DNA from: Ophiodon elongatus
Lineage: Eukaryota; Chordata; Actinopteri; Perciformes; Hexagrammidae
NCBI GenBank assembly: GCA_016806645.1
Contig: JACSYO010001856.1
Location: 681,001-745,000 of the forward strand
Reading direction: 5' to 3'
Length of the DNA stretch: 64,000 bases
Positions 26,226 to 37,441 of the stretch are shown in pieces. Below the pieces are notes generated by a model. It was not told the origin of the DNA. It worked only from the letters and a program-made list of their open reading frames with translations, and did no database searches. How positions within the stretch are numbered: the stretch's first letter is position 1; each line of letters begins with the position of its first letter. A program made the position numbers and the translations under genes.

Positions 26226-28462
26226 GTGGATGACATTTTATGGCAGAACCTTGAAGCTGAGAAAAACAATATGATGTGAATGAATATTGTTTAAAGTACT
26301 GCAGTTAAATGCTCTTGATTGGTGTTTTTGATCATTTACTAAGTTTTAACCCAACATCAGTTTGGTGTACAGCAGCCATTAAATAAAGCATTTTAAATCT
26401 GGATCGACTGTTTTTGTTTGTGGCCCGTGGATTGCAGATATATACAATGATACATCTGGTTTATTACAACATGCTTTATTTAGGATGTGTTTTAAACTAA
26501 ACATATCGGGGTGTTTTCTGATGGACTTGTCATTTGGAACAATGTGTCACTTTGATGTTTGACTTGTTATGCAAGTACTTATTACCGAGTGATTTTGTCT
26601 GATTTTGTCACGATTACAATTTCCATTGGTAATATACTGCTATGGCCATTCCGAATGTGTCAGGTTGAATTTTGAATCACAAGTCATTGTCTTTGAATGC
26701 ATGCTCACAGGGTTCATGTGTGAATGCACACACGTGGACACTCATACATGTGAGCAGCGTGGAGCAGAGCGGTGGGAGCAACAAAGCAGAGGACACAGGA
26801 ATGTGTCCGCACTAATCCCAGTGAGGGACAGAAGATGTTTTAGCAGATCTCCTCTGGTCCACATGAGTGGCCCCTGACTCTGATTTCCCCACAAACTCCG
26901 GAACTGGATAAAGAGAGGCAGACGCCTGTTTGGTTAGCACCAGACTTTCACACTGACGAGGGGAACTCAACTAAATAATCGACAACAATGCCAGCAGAGA
27001 TGGCTACAGCCCTTCCTCTCCGGATGGTATGCTAAGACATCACAAAATATCAAGAGCAGAATGTCAAACCATGCGGAAGAGGGCTGCACATTCAATCTGC
27101 ATGGCAACCAGTTGAAGGAATACTTTAGGTAAAAAGTAAAGATTTAACAACTTTACATGGTGATAAGATAAACTAAGAGATTGAATCAAACTAAATAATG
27201 TTTTTATTTGAATAATCTTGAAATATGAGATGTTTTTGAGCTGTTGCAGGACAAAGCAGTGTTTTTATTTTTTAACTACTCTGTCCCTCTATGGCATTTT
27301 AGAGGAACCACAACTTTTCAAAGGCCTAATTTGTATCATTTTTAACAGCTTTTTCTTCCAAGTGTGCCTATAGATGTGAACTATATTCAAATCTAAAATG
27401 ATAATTTAAAGAACTGAGTGTACAACATTATTATAAGGGTGTTTTGGGACTTGTATCTAAAAATACATGTAATCAAAGTTCACAATAGCCAACATTCAAA
27501 ATCTAGCCTTAGTTCCCATCATGCACCAGTCTCTGTACGAGGGAGTAAATGTCTTCCATCTTATATTCTATGCTGCTGTGCTTTTAAATTTGTCTGTTTA
27601 AATAAAACAGTCAGAATATTTAAATTTGTCTCGTTGAACGAACGTAGGATTCGTGACTCCTGACTTGAGGAGTTGATGGGAACCGTGCGGCGAAGAGTCC
27701 GGAGCAGCGCAGCATGTGCTAAACCAGGAGGACAGCTGACTCAGCACCTCCCCTGTTGTCTGTGTGCTCATTCGACAATGTCTTCATCCATGGAGACAGA
27801 ATGTAGCCTTAGGGCCCTGAACGCCTCTCACAACCCTCTGAAAATCCTCCTCCCAGTACGGGCCCTGGAATTCTTACAGACACCCCTGAACCTGATCCTG
27901 ATGCTGATCCGCCATCTCTGTCTCTTACCACAAACAAACATCAGAGAGGAGGTCTCGAAAACGTTCGATTTTTGTTAACGTAGAGAAAGTAATGGCGGTT
28001 CAATGTTAAGTATGTATTTTGAGCTGTTAAATAGGCCCTGGGGTCTCAATGACCCCAAGCGTAAGATATGTCTGAAAAATTTAAATAAAATAAACACCTT
28101 ATAATAATGCAATGCAGCACCCTGAACTAGGACATTAAACATTACAGTAGAGTTAACACTTCTCTCATACTGTCTTAACTGAAAATGGACATTTAAGCAT
28201 TACTTTTGTGAATGTATTGCAAGGCTATAGAAGTGGATTGCATTATATAATAAGGTACAGGTGTTTGTGTTCGTACATCGACCCTTGAAATGAAGTCGGT
28301 TGCCTACTTTAAGTTTTTTTCTTTGTTAAACTAAAGCACATTTCATGGTGTGATAGCTTCTAATTTTCTTAATACCATTTCAGTACCAAAACCTCCTCTT
28401 ACTGATAATGCATAGTTTAATTTAACTACGCTTCACCTCTGCTCTTGGCTATCTCATTTCTT

Positions 28463-28466
<4 letters not shown>

Positions 28467-28516
<50 letters not shown>
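28467..28516. repeat. (AT)n microsatellite
   Basis: About 25 uninterrupted AT units in the intergenic region. Confidence 0.95.
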
Positions 28517-28519
<3 letters not shown>

Positions 28520-29200
28520 CCTTGTCCTTACTCCGCACTGCAAACAAATTCCGTGTACCAACCATAAAAACCATACTCTGGTTCATACTGTCACATGAAC
28601 ATAATGAAAGCCAACACATGTCAGCATATCAAAAAAATATTTATCAGTGACACAAACAATATTATTCTCAGTCTGCACACAACTTAAGCTACAGCTGCTT
28701 TGTTACTAAACTTCTGCATCACTTGGATAGGATCAGAAATAAATATTGTGACATCATCATTATCGTTATTATTGGTTGTAGTTGCAGCAGTATTTCAGTA
28801 GTTTGATGCTACTATTATATTATATTAAAGCCGCTCATTATATACCAGTTTCTTATTGTCTGAGGGCACAAAATGGGTTACAGGCCTGTTTCTGAGTTGA
28901 GGATTCTTTTGAAATAAAACAAGCAGCATCTGATGCGAGCTACAGCTAGACTATACTATAGGTAAGTGATCGGCGACACAGAGGAGCTTAGTCACTGTGG
29001 CTGCTCGGATACAGCTCAACACATGCACAGACTCGTCCAAAAGGCAATCACGGCATTGGGCTGCACTGCACTGCTCCGCTCTGCTTCAAGCATGTGAATG
29101 CTGCAAACCTGCATTCCCGCACCTGCCTGAGGCATACACCGTTTGTCTCTGCACTCTGAAAGAGAGAAACTGAGAGAGTGAGGAACACGCTGCAAGAGGA

Positions 29201-29202
<2 letters not shown>

Positions 29203-29254
<52 letters not shown>
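29203..29254. repeat. (AG)n microsatellite
   Basis: About 26 AG units. Open frames of 83-153 codons across it (Leu-Ser repeats) are artefacts of the repeat. Confidence 0.95.
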
Positions 29255-29257
<3 letters not shown>

Positions 29258-30569
29258 GACGGAGAAAGATATATAGAAAATGTCTCGAACAGAGAAGGAG
29301 ACAGAGGCCTGCATACCAGAGGGAGCAAACAACACAACCCTCCACTTCACACACATTCTCGTTGAGGCTTTATGATCTCCAGAGGGAGAAAACAGGCACA
29401 GATGATCTGATGTTCTCTGCTGGGGGGGTGGAGAGGTGGGGGGGGGGGGAGGCACATGCCACTGCCTGCACCTGTGCGCTAACTGACTCCACATATTAGG
29501 GTGTATCACGAAATGAGATATGCCTATGTTTGACTGTGGTTCCTGAAATACTCTGTAATATGTAAAAACATAGTGCTGCCTTTATTTACTACGTCTACTC
29601 ACATAGTTCACAAGTTGCTTGTAGTGCCTCCCATGAGTTTACGCTCCAAACAGCCTTCAAGCACAAAGGGAGCCTTTACTTTACCTCTACATAGACTGTG
29701 TCATTGGTGACATACATGTTGCTCATGAGCAACGATGTAGTAAAACAATGGGTTTGCTCCAAAATGGGACATCATAACTTAAAATGAAAGTGGCATGCTT
29801 TAAGAAAGAATTGAAGATACACACAGCATGGGTGGATAATCGCTTGTTTGTGCAACTGAGAAAGGAGCTATTTCCTTCTCCCTCTGCATGGGCCCCATGA
29901 GGAGGAGAGGGGAGAGCGAGTGGTCAACAGAGGACCTTCTAGGAGCAGCTGAATACCAGAGGAGCTGACAGGTATGTACATATTGGAATGTGCTTCTCAG
30001 CCACACCTGTGGGGAACACACCAACCAAGCCTGGCCTCTCTCATCCCACTGGCTGATCTTCACATGATTGACAGCTGGAAGAACTATTTGGCACCCGTCC
30101 ACAAGAGCCAGGGGGCAGGTATGGCGAGTTCTGAGCGTGAACCAATGGCAGCAGAGAAATCCCTCCGAGCCAGGCGGGGCTGCAGTGAAATAAAACTCAT
30201 CAATGGGGTGTGTCTCAAAAGTTTGTCAGCAGTCAAACAGTGAGGGGCCACTGCTGCAGGAACCCACTCTCACTGGTTCAAGCTGAACTAGCTCCTCGCT
30301 GCGTGAGGAGCTGAGCGGTTTTCAGCTGTTAGAGATGGTAGAAAAAGAGACGGGTTTACCTCTTCAGCGGCCGAATGATGGAAGTGGAAAACAGATCTCA
30401 TCCGCTTCGACTTCGAAACTCATCTCTTAGGACCAGGACCTCGAGGGAAGGGACGGCAAATTTCAGGTTGTCCATGCATGGGGAGTTTTTAAACCTTTCA
30501 CTTTTGTCCCTGAACAATAGGTCCTCCATCACAGTTTGCCGGAGGCTGTAACAATTGTTGTGTTACTGT

Positions 30570-30658
30570 GGTCGCTCACATCTCCTTATCACTTTTCCAG
30601 CCCAGCTATAGATTCTGTATCCGTTGGACGGAGAACTGATAAGGGCATGTGCATGACA
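30570..30658 (+). ncRNA. mir184: microRNA precursor mir-184
   Basis: miR-184 is a deeply conserved animal microRNA, prominent in lens, cornea and nervous tissue. The 3p mature sequence (TGGACGGAGAACTGATAAGG and two more bases) is present without mismatch at 30625-30646. The opposite arm at 30584-30606 carries the expected CTTATCACTTTTCCAGCC. The flanks (gtcgctcacat and atgtgcatgac) extend the stem, giving an ordinary pre-miRNA hairpin with the loop at about 30607-30624. Its place between rasgrf1 and tmed3 on the plus strand matches human MIR184. The primary transcript ends are not visible. A 64-codon open frame across it is coincidental. Confidence 0.97.
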
Positions 30659-32256
30659 TTACCTACAGACACTGCAGAGACAGCATCTGAGTTAGAGAGC
30701 CTCGGGGTAATTCAGTCTTTCAAAGTATAATTCTTGATCGTGTTGAAGGCTTTTATTAGTCGTTGTGCTTAATTGTTTGCTTTTGCTACTAATTCATTTT
30801 TTAGAGGGAATTTATTACATTTTGAAGAGTTGTTGAGAAAATGAGAGCTTTATGTGAAGTTTGTAAGTGACGAATATTAACATTTAGGTTGCATTGTAAT
30901 CTTATGATTTGTAAATAATGAAATGATCTTAACTCCTTTATAGATGATTTCGTGCCGGATGCATTGGGTTGTACTTTACATCCATGGACTGAAAAAGAGT
31001 AAAGTTGTCTTTGCGCTTCTGCCTCGTAAAAATGAGAGACAGCGGAATATTACCGTAGAGTCCCTTCAGGCAGCTCTGAGCACACCTGGTTTTAAGTAAT
31101 ATTTCCATCACATTTGACAGAAAGCAACCATCTTTGTCAGGTGCGGCTTCAGGCAAGTCTCTGTTGTTCTCTAAAAAAAAGTTAGTTAAAGTATTTGAGA
31201 TTATCAGTACGATCCATACAAATTTAATTCAGTTATTGTGCATTAACACAATTTATGTATGTAGCATGTAAAATCAGTTCTCCTGACATTACATTTAGAA
31301 ACCAGCGAGATAAAAGTGAACTCGGACACCCTGACATGATACAGCATGACATAATCATGACGAAGCAACTGTTGAACTGGAATACAAAAAATTGGTGAGT
31401 AATTTATGATGCATGCCAACTTAGTGACATGATTTCACACCTACGAACATCCAGCTTTGGCATTTCTATTCTTGCTTACAGCTCACTGAATGGATAGTTT
31501 CAAAGAAAATAATATATCTCCACATCAAACAGAGAGAACAAGTGAACGCTGGAAAACAATTTGAACATTTTTTGGGTAGGGATAAGAACATCCTGGTGTA
31601 AAACATGAAATAGCATCCACACAAAGTTGTTGATTCATAGGGAAAGCCTCATGTCTATATTTAAATTAAAATCTATGAGAGGTGACAAATACTTTATTTT
31701 TTTCAAACTCCTAAGCTATTAAAACTAATTCTCTTTTATATCATTTTCTATTTTCATCTGGCTTCACTTAAAAAGAGCTCTGGGAAAACTCTTTTAAATA
31801 ACCGAGCTTCCAATTAGGAGCTCCGACTGGTAACCCCATATCGTAAGATTCATAAACTGCTCTCAAACACAATATGCGGCCGCATTCACTCTTTAGAACA
31901 CAGCATCATCTTTAATGTGCTGATAACCTGGTCGCACGAGCCCGGATTCTCTATTTGTTTCTGCGAGTCACGATGTGACTCTTAAGACTGCGTTTCAATT
32001 GTTGTAGATATTTGTTTCCCTCATTTACGGACATCAATGTTCCATAAATATATATCTAAGAGTTTAAGTTATTGCCCCTGCTATTGAATTATATGCCAGA
32101 AAAGTAATCATTTTGAAAATCAGACATTTATTGAAAAACGTATTACATTGCCGATTTTTCCCTGTTGTACACTTTTTTTTTGTTTGTTCGGATAACGAAG
32201 ACACACAGTTAAATTCTCACCTCAAAGAATGAAAGCAACAAACAGCAACAAACAGC

Positions 32257-32384
<128 letters not shown>

Positions 32385-32864
32385 GCTGATGAGTCTTCTG
32401 GATCTACTGGCTGCTTCCTAACAGCTCTCCCCTGAGGCGTCCACTCCCTCTCTACACCTGGTGGAGGATCCTCTCTCTTCAAAAGTGCAACAATCTTTTC
32501 ACCTCTGCCAACACGTAAGGTCACTTACTTCCAAGCCTTCATGCAACGCTTCATCACCACCCCGACGGCAGCCTATTTGCGTAGAGGTATAAGCGGTACA
32601 CTGTCATCTACCTTTCCTTGTAGTTCTTCAGAAAATGTAGTGTTGCTTTACATGTTTTTTATGCATTTTCTGTCATGAATTTGATACAGAATTAATAAAA
32701 AAAAAAAAAACGATACAATCATTTTACTGTATGTTGGCAATTGTTGCAATGAATGAAAGAAGCAATTTGAAGTCTAAAGATTCTCTTGGAAAAGTAGACA
32801 TTTTAGTATTCCAAATAAAAACAAATTAAAGAATGCGAAAAAACCAATTGCTCATTGAAATGGA

Positions 32865-33120
32865 CCACATTTATACAGCTCCTTTCTACTTCACCGGACA
32901 AAGCGCTTAAACATTTGCCGCTCATTCACCCACTCACACACTGAGGATAATGGAGCTGCCATGCAATGCGCTGGCCTGCTCAAGAGGAGCAACTTGGGCT
33001 TCAGTGTCTTGCTCACTTTGATATGCAAACAGGAGGAGCCGGGGATCGAACAATCAGCCTTGTGATAAAAGGACAACCCGCTCTTTCTCCTGAGCCACAG
33101 CCGCCCCCAAATGCATACGA
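32865..33120. repeat. Dispersed SINE/LINE-like repeat fragment
   Basis: The segment with CATGCAATGCGCTGGCCTGC, GGAGGAGCCGGGGATCGAAC and CTCCTGAGCCACAGCCGCCC has the wording of a very common percomorph repeat. No open frame of note belongs to it. The family is uncertain. Confidence 0.5.
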
Positions 33121-33466
33121 CCAGATGACAATCAGCCAAGATCGTCAATTAGAAAGCAAGCATTGCCTCAATATGATAAGGACATAGCTGTTTAACACAT
33201 ATATACAATAAAGCTCAAAATAATAATTCTGAATTTGCATTATATAAAGACGAAGCAATAAGGCCTACATTTAATAGCCACACAACTGACTGGAGTCTGA
33301 GATTAAATAGTGCAAAACTTTGGCAGCCAATCTTTCAGACCCAGAACAGGTCGAATCATGATTAATGCAATGCCTCTACCCATTAGATAATACAATAATT
33401 TGCTGTGGTAAATTCACCCGTGTAAAGAGGGTAGCTGACTCCAGCAGCAGGAGCAGGCTGTTGTGT

Positions 33467-36115
33467 TTAAGCCAGACCAACCATGGAAGCACTGAGGTCC
33501 CACAGCTTCTTGGCCGCAGCATCATCCAGGGCCTGTGGTGCCGGCTTTTTGGGGGCACAGTCACTGCATGAGGAAGTAAAATAGAGGGAGATGATCACTA
33601 AGAGTCACAGTGTTCTGATGATCTAAACTGATGATGTACAACGGGCAGAAAAACAAACAAACATGCAAAGTCAACTGAATTCCAGACAACTGCAAACATC
33701 AACTCAGTTAATAAAGTTCATCTTCGCCGATGTACTCGCCTGTAGTAAAGGCCGCTGACGTTTGCCTGGCTTTCGTCTACAGCACAGTAGATGCTGGTCT
33801 GAGCTCCAGCGGAGGGACTTTTGATCAGCATGATGAGTGGCGTGACTATGATCCTCTGCCACAGAGCTAAAGTAGGAAGCAAGTGGCGGCCTAACTCGGT
33901 GCGGATGACACCAGGGTGAAGACTGTACACCGTCACACCAGTGTCTAATGAGAGGGAGAGAGATCCATCAAATCAAATACAATGCATGAAACACCATTAA
34001 GACGGGATCACCGAAGCAAAAACAAAAGATACGGAGATTTGTATAGTAGACTTTATGTTAATTTAAGAAAATAAAAAAACTGGGACAGTGTGAGGTGATT
34101 TTTTACCCATCAACCCTCCAGTGTATCTGATTAATAATAACTCGCATTACATATTTTTGAACAACAGCGTATTAATGTGACCCTACCTTGCAGTCTGGAA
34201 GCCAGTTCTCTGCAGAAGAGCACATTGGCCAGCTTGCTTTGCCTGTAGCTTTTCTCGCGTTGGTAGTCTGCATCAAGGTTGATGTCATCAAAGTCTATGC
34301 TGCCTGCAAGAAACAATCCAGTGTAGTCCTCAGGCAGAAATTACATTTAGAAATCCAGAAGCAATCACGTAAGCTGTATCTGTCACAACCAACCAGAGTG
34401 TAATATCACTTTAAGTGGAGTAAAATGTCAGAGATAAAATTTTAACTACAAAGTAGATTTGATGGACAAAAATTACAAAACATCAGCTTTACCTTTCTCG
34501 TGTGCCAGACTGGAGACGATGACGATGCGACTTGGAGTCGACTTCTTCAGCAGGTCAAGAAGACAGTTGGTGAGGAGAAAATGTCCCAAGTGGTTGACAC
34601 CAAACTGCATTTCAAAGCCATCATCGGTCCTCCACTTAGGACACATCATGATACCTAAAAGTCAACAGATAAACGTAACATGAGTTGACCCCAAACTGAG
34701 GTGACTTTTTGGCATTGTGAGAGGATAAGTCAATAAATACAGCCAACTCAATTTCAGCCATAAAAATCAGCAGCTCATAAACATATAGGACGCTTTTTTT
34801 ATTTATACAAAATCAAACAGTACGTCATGAAGTTTGCACTTATTTTACCCCCCACTTGCCCTTCCAAAAATAAATTCTGCTTGCACTTATTAGTATTAGT
34901 ATTGTCTTATTTAATTCCTGCAGTGAATTGAAAATACCTGCGTTGTTGATGAGGATGTCCAAACGTTCCTCGTTCTCCTGGACATCTTTGGCCAGGTCCC
35001 TGACAGACTGCAGGGAGGCGAGGTCCAGTTTCTTTACCACCACGTTGCCGTTCCCACTCTGCTGCCGGATCTCGTCAGCGGCAATGCGGGCTCTGGTCAT
35101 GTCTCTGCAGGCTAGGATCACTCTGGCTCCTTCACATGATAAGGAACAGCGTCAGTGTGTTGAAGAGTTACACAGTAACGGTGTAATTTGTAATTAATGA
35201 GTAGTCAAGGTAGCAGGGGATTTAGCTTAATCCAAAGCCACTCTAAAGATAGGAAACAAGTGCTGCACAAAAACAACAACAACAAAAATAACAACTGGCA
35301 ACATTTAGAGAAGGAAGGTGAGGGTCTTACCTCGGTTGGCCATATCCAGGGCCGTCTCCTTGCCAATGCCAGTGTTGGCTCCCGTGATCAGGACTGTTTT
35401 CCCATCCAGCCTGACCTTGCTCCGACACACTCCCCCAGCCAGCCACCTGCGCAAGGCCAGTATGCCTGCGCCTGACAGAAAAGGAAACTTTAACTTTAAT
35501 AGCAAAGGCAGTGTAATATACTTTGTTGTGGTCATCAATTTTTATTTCCCCTATGGTTCAATTTATTTCGTTAGATTCTTGGTCCTGGTTAATGTGACAT
35601 GAAAAGCTGTCAGTACAACACATTCCCTTGCAGGAGAATAAAAATATCAAGTCAAACTCCTGCTTTGGTATTTCAAATATTGCTTGACATCCAAAGAGAT
35701 TATAATAGAGAGACTTATGACAATAATACTAAAATTAACTTTATATTTGTGAAATACTTCCCTATGCTGATTCAAGTAGCTAAAGTACCATGAGTACCTT
35801 GTAAAGAGCTATACAAATAAAATGTATTATCTTTATTATTATTATTCCACTGACAATTCACAACCACAATGAATGCCTCTGGTACTTCTCTGACCTACAG
35901 ATATCTGCCTGCATGATGGGTTACAGAGTAAATACCACTACTCACATTATCAGCAGCTAATAATATTCACCTGCCCTTGCACTGACATTTAAGGAAACTT
36001 AGCATACACATTATCCTTAAGATAAAATATTGTATTTACCTGCAACACAAGCAACAGCGAGACCGGTTACGTGCCTTTCTACAAAGTACCTTATTGTCTC
36101 AGCGTGGTTTTGCAT
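33467..36115 (-). CDS. Retinol dehydrogenase, RDH11/12/13/14-like short-chain dehydrogenase
   Basis: This is a membrane-anchored SDR expected to interconvert retinol/retinal or lipid aldehydes with NADP(H). Seven exons on the minus strand: 36040-36115, 35331-35471, 34938-35129, 34493-34654, 34187-34303, 33740-33944 and 33467-33563. They join in phase to 329 codons plus stop. The start MQNHAETIRY precedes a hydrophobic anchor (about residues 16-32). Next come the cofactor motif TGANTGIG (55-62), NNAG (134-137), the catalytic Ser in IVIVSS (184/185) and YRQSK (Tyr210, Lys214), then HPGVIRTELGRH. The length is usual for the family. DGFEMQFGVNHLGHFLLTN favours the RDH13/14 side and SDC near the C-terminus resembles RDH11/12, so I leave the paralogue open. 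The last intron uses a GC donor. The gene lies head-to-head with tmed3, 1.3 kb away. Confidence 0.95.
35795..35850 (+). repeat. Retroelement 3' tail
   Basis: CTTGTAAAGAGCTATACAAA followed by TAAAATGTATTATCTTTATT is the usual 3' tail form (AAAG.GCTATA.AAATAAA plus short repeat) of fish LINE/SINE elements. It lies in intron 1 of the retinol dehydrogenase gene. Confidence 0.45.
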
Positions 36116-36639
36116 ATTTTAGCCTGTTAATTATTAACCAACTTAAATAACTGCAAGCTTCAGTGGAAAGAGAATCACAAACGTATCGTAAACACTGTCT
36201 TGTTTAGAATAACACCACGCTCCTCGTCAGATGAAACCACACCAAATGCTGTCAAAATTTTTAAAAAGGCGATTTTGTACTTGCCAAAGACAACTCCCTG
36301 TGCGGAAGTTGGGGGCATGGTGTGCACTGGGATTTTCAGAATAAGACACTTGTTTACTGTTTACCTTCTGTTGTCTCTGTAGTAGTTTATGACATACGCT
36401 GCTGCTGCTTTGCCTCTGTTCACAATGAAAATAACATTTTCTGTCGTGAAAATCACGTGTTAATGTCAGACTCTCTTACACAGGTTTGAAATGTATTACA
36501 AGCTGAAGGGAAGCAAAGCAGCAGTGTTCACTTCTACAGTGATCTGGATTGAGGACATAGTTCTTATTTATATTTATTTGATCAAATAAATGAATCATGC
36601 TGTAATCATTGTTCTTTATTTAATACAATTGGTTTGGAA

Positions 36640-36935
36640 AGTAGTGGAAAGTAACCATTTACTCAAGTACTGTACCTAAATACAATTTTGAGATACTTGT
36701 GCTTCACTTCAGTATTTCAATGTTGTGCTACTTTATACTTCCACTGATGCAAATACTCTTCACTGCAATTATTGAACTGCTTTATATTTCAAATTAAGAC
36801 GTTAAACACGATCAGTTTCTAAAATATAATGTAATGTTATAGGTTAAACAAACCAACAGCAAGTTCAGCTGTAACTGCATTACATATATTCCTGTACTTT
36901 TAGTAAACTAGATTTTGAATGCAGGATACATTTTT
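36640..36935 (+). repeat. Fragment of the same ACTTTTACTT-rich dispersed repeat
   Basis: The segment has CATTTACTCAAGTACTGTAC near 36656, then GAGATACTTGTGCTTCACTT and GCTACTTTATACTTCCACT, and ends near GATTTTGAATGCAGG. These match the family seen at 40555-41260. It lies in the 1.3 kb between the divergent starts of the retinol dehydrogenase and tmed3. Confidence 0.55.
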
Positions 36936-37322
36936 TCTGAATGCTTGAAAATACCATTGCTAAACAAAATAACTCATAAATGGACTTTTAAAAACTCCAT
37001 TACGGGTTTTACTTCATGAAATGTGTGTTTCTTTTGTCAAAGTAAAAATAATGTGCGTGCTGCCTTACTTGAAAAAAACAAATGTGTCATTTATTTTGAA
37101 AACTCAACTTCATGACTCTGGTCCTCTGATTGGATTAGAAGATAAACGTCTCTGTCGCAGACCGTAGTGCAGATGTATCTATCGTGGCTTTAACTAGTTT
37201 AAAAACAGGTTGACTCACATTTAGAGTCGCGGCGTGTCTTGTTTGACAGTATTTTAAAGTTAGTTGACATTTGCCTTTTTTTTTTAAATTTTTTATTTTA
37301 CATACAATAAATAAACCTGCCC

Positions 37323-37352
37323 CGGAAGTTCTCCGTGCTCGTGCCACGTCAG
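37323..37352 (+). promoter_or_regulatory. tmed3 proximal promoter motifs: ETS site and UPRE-like site
   Basis: CCGGAAGT at 37323-37330 is a consensus ETS-family site, common in housekeeping promoters. CCACGTCA at 37345-37352 is, on the other strand, TGACGTGG, the unfolded-protein-response element recognised by XBP1/ATF6. Both lie 90-120 bp upstream of the tmed3 ATG. Many early secretory pathway genes are induced by the UPR, so the placement makes sense. Function is inferred from the motifs. Confidence 0.45.
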
Positions 37353-37441
37353 AGCTACAACAGTGTTATCATCCCTGCTACCAACCGCTACATTGGTGTG
37401 TCTCTCGCTATTCAACTGTTTCTTCTCTTCTCGCAGTCGCG

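Larger units (their letters stand above)
26226..30569. other. Intergenic region upstream of mir-184
   Basis: This holds (AT)n at 28467, (AG)n at 29203 and a G-rich patch at 29422-29451. At 30290-30312 is a small 8-bp inverted repeat (AGCTCCTC / GAGGAGCT). The last kilobase before mir-184 is richer in G+C and could contain the pri-miRNA promoter, but no promoter element is clear. No protein gene was recognised. Confidence 0.5.

Noticed and set aside
27061..27128. Possible first coding exon: ATG followed by 22 open codons and an AG|GTAAAA donor
   Set aside because: It is too short to be significant, no downstream exon with matching phase was found, and the upstream ATG at 26987 opens a frame that stops quickly.
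29016..29509. Open frames of 112-153 codons on the minus strand
   Set aside because: They are kept open by the (AG)n microsatellite. The flanking parts show no recognisable motif.
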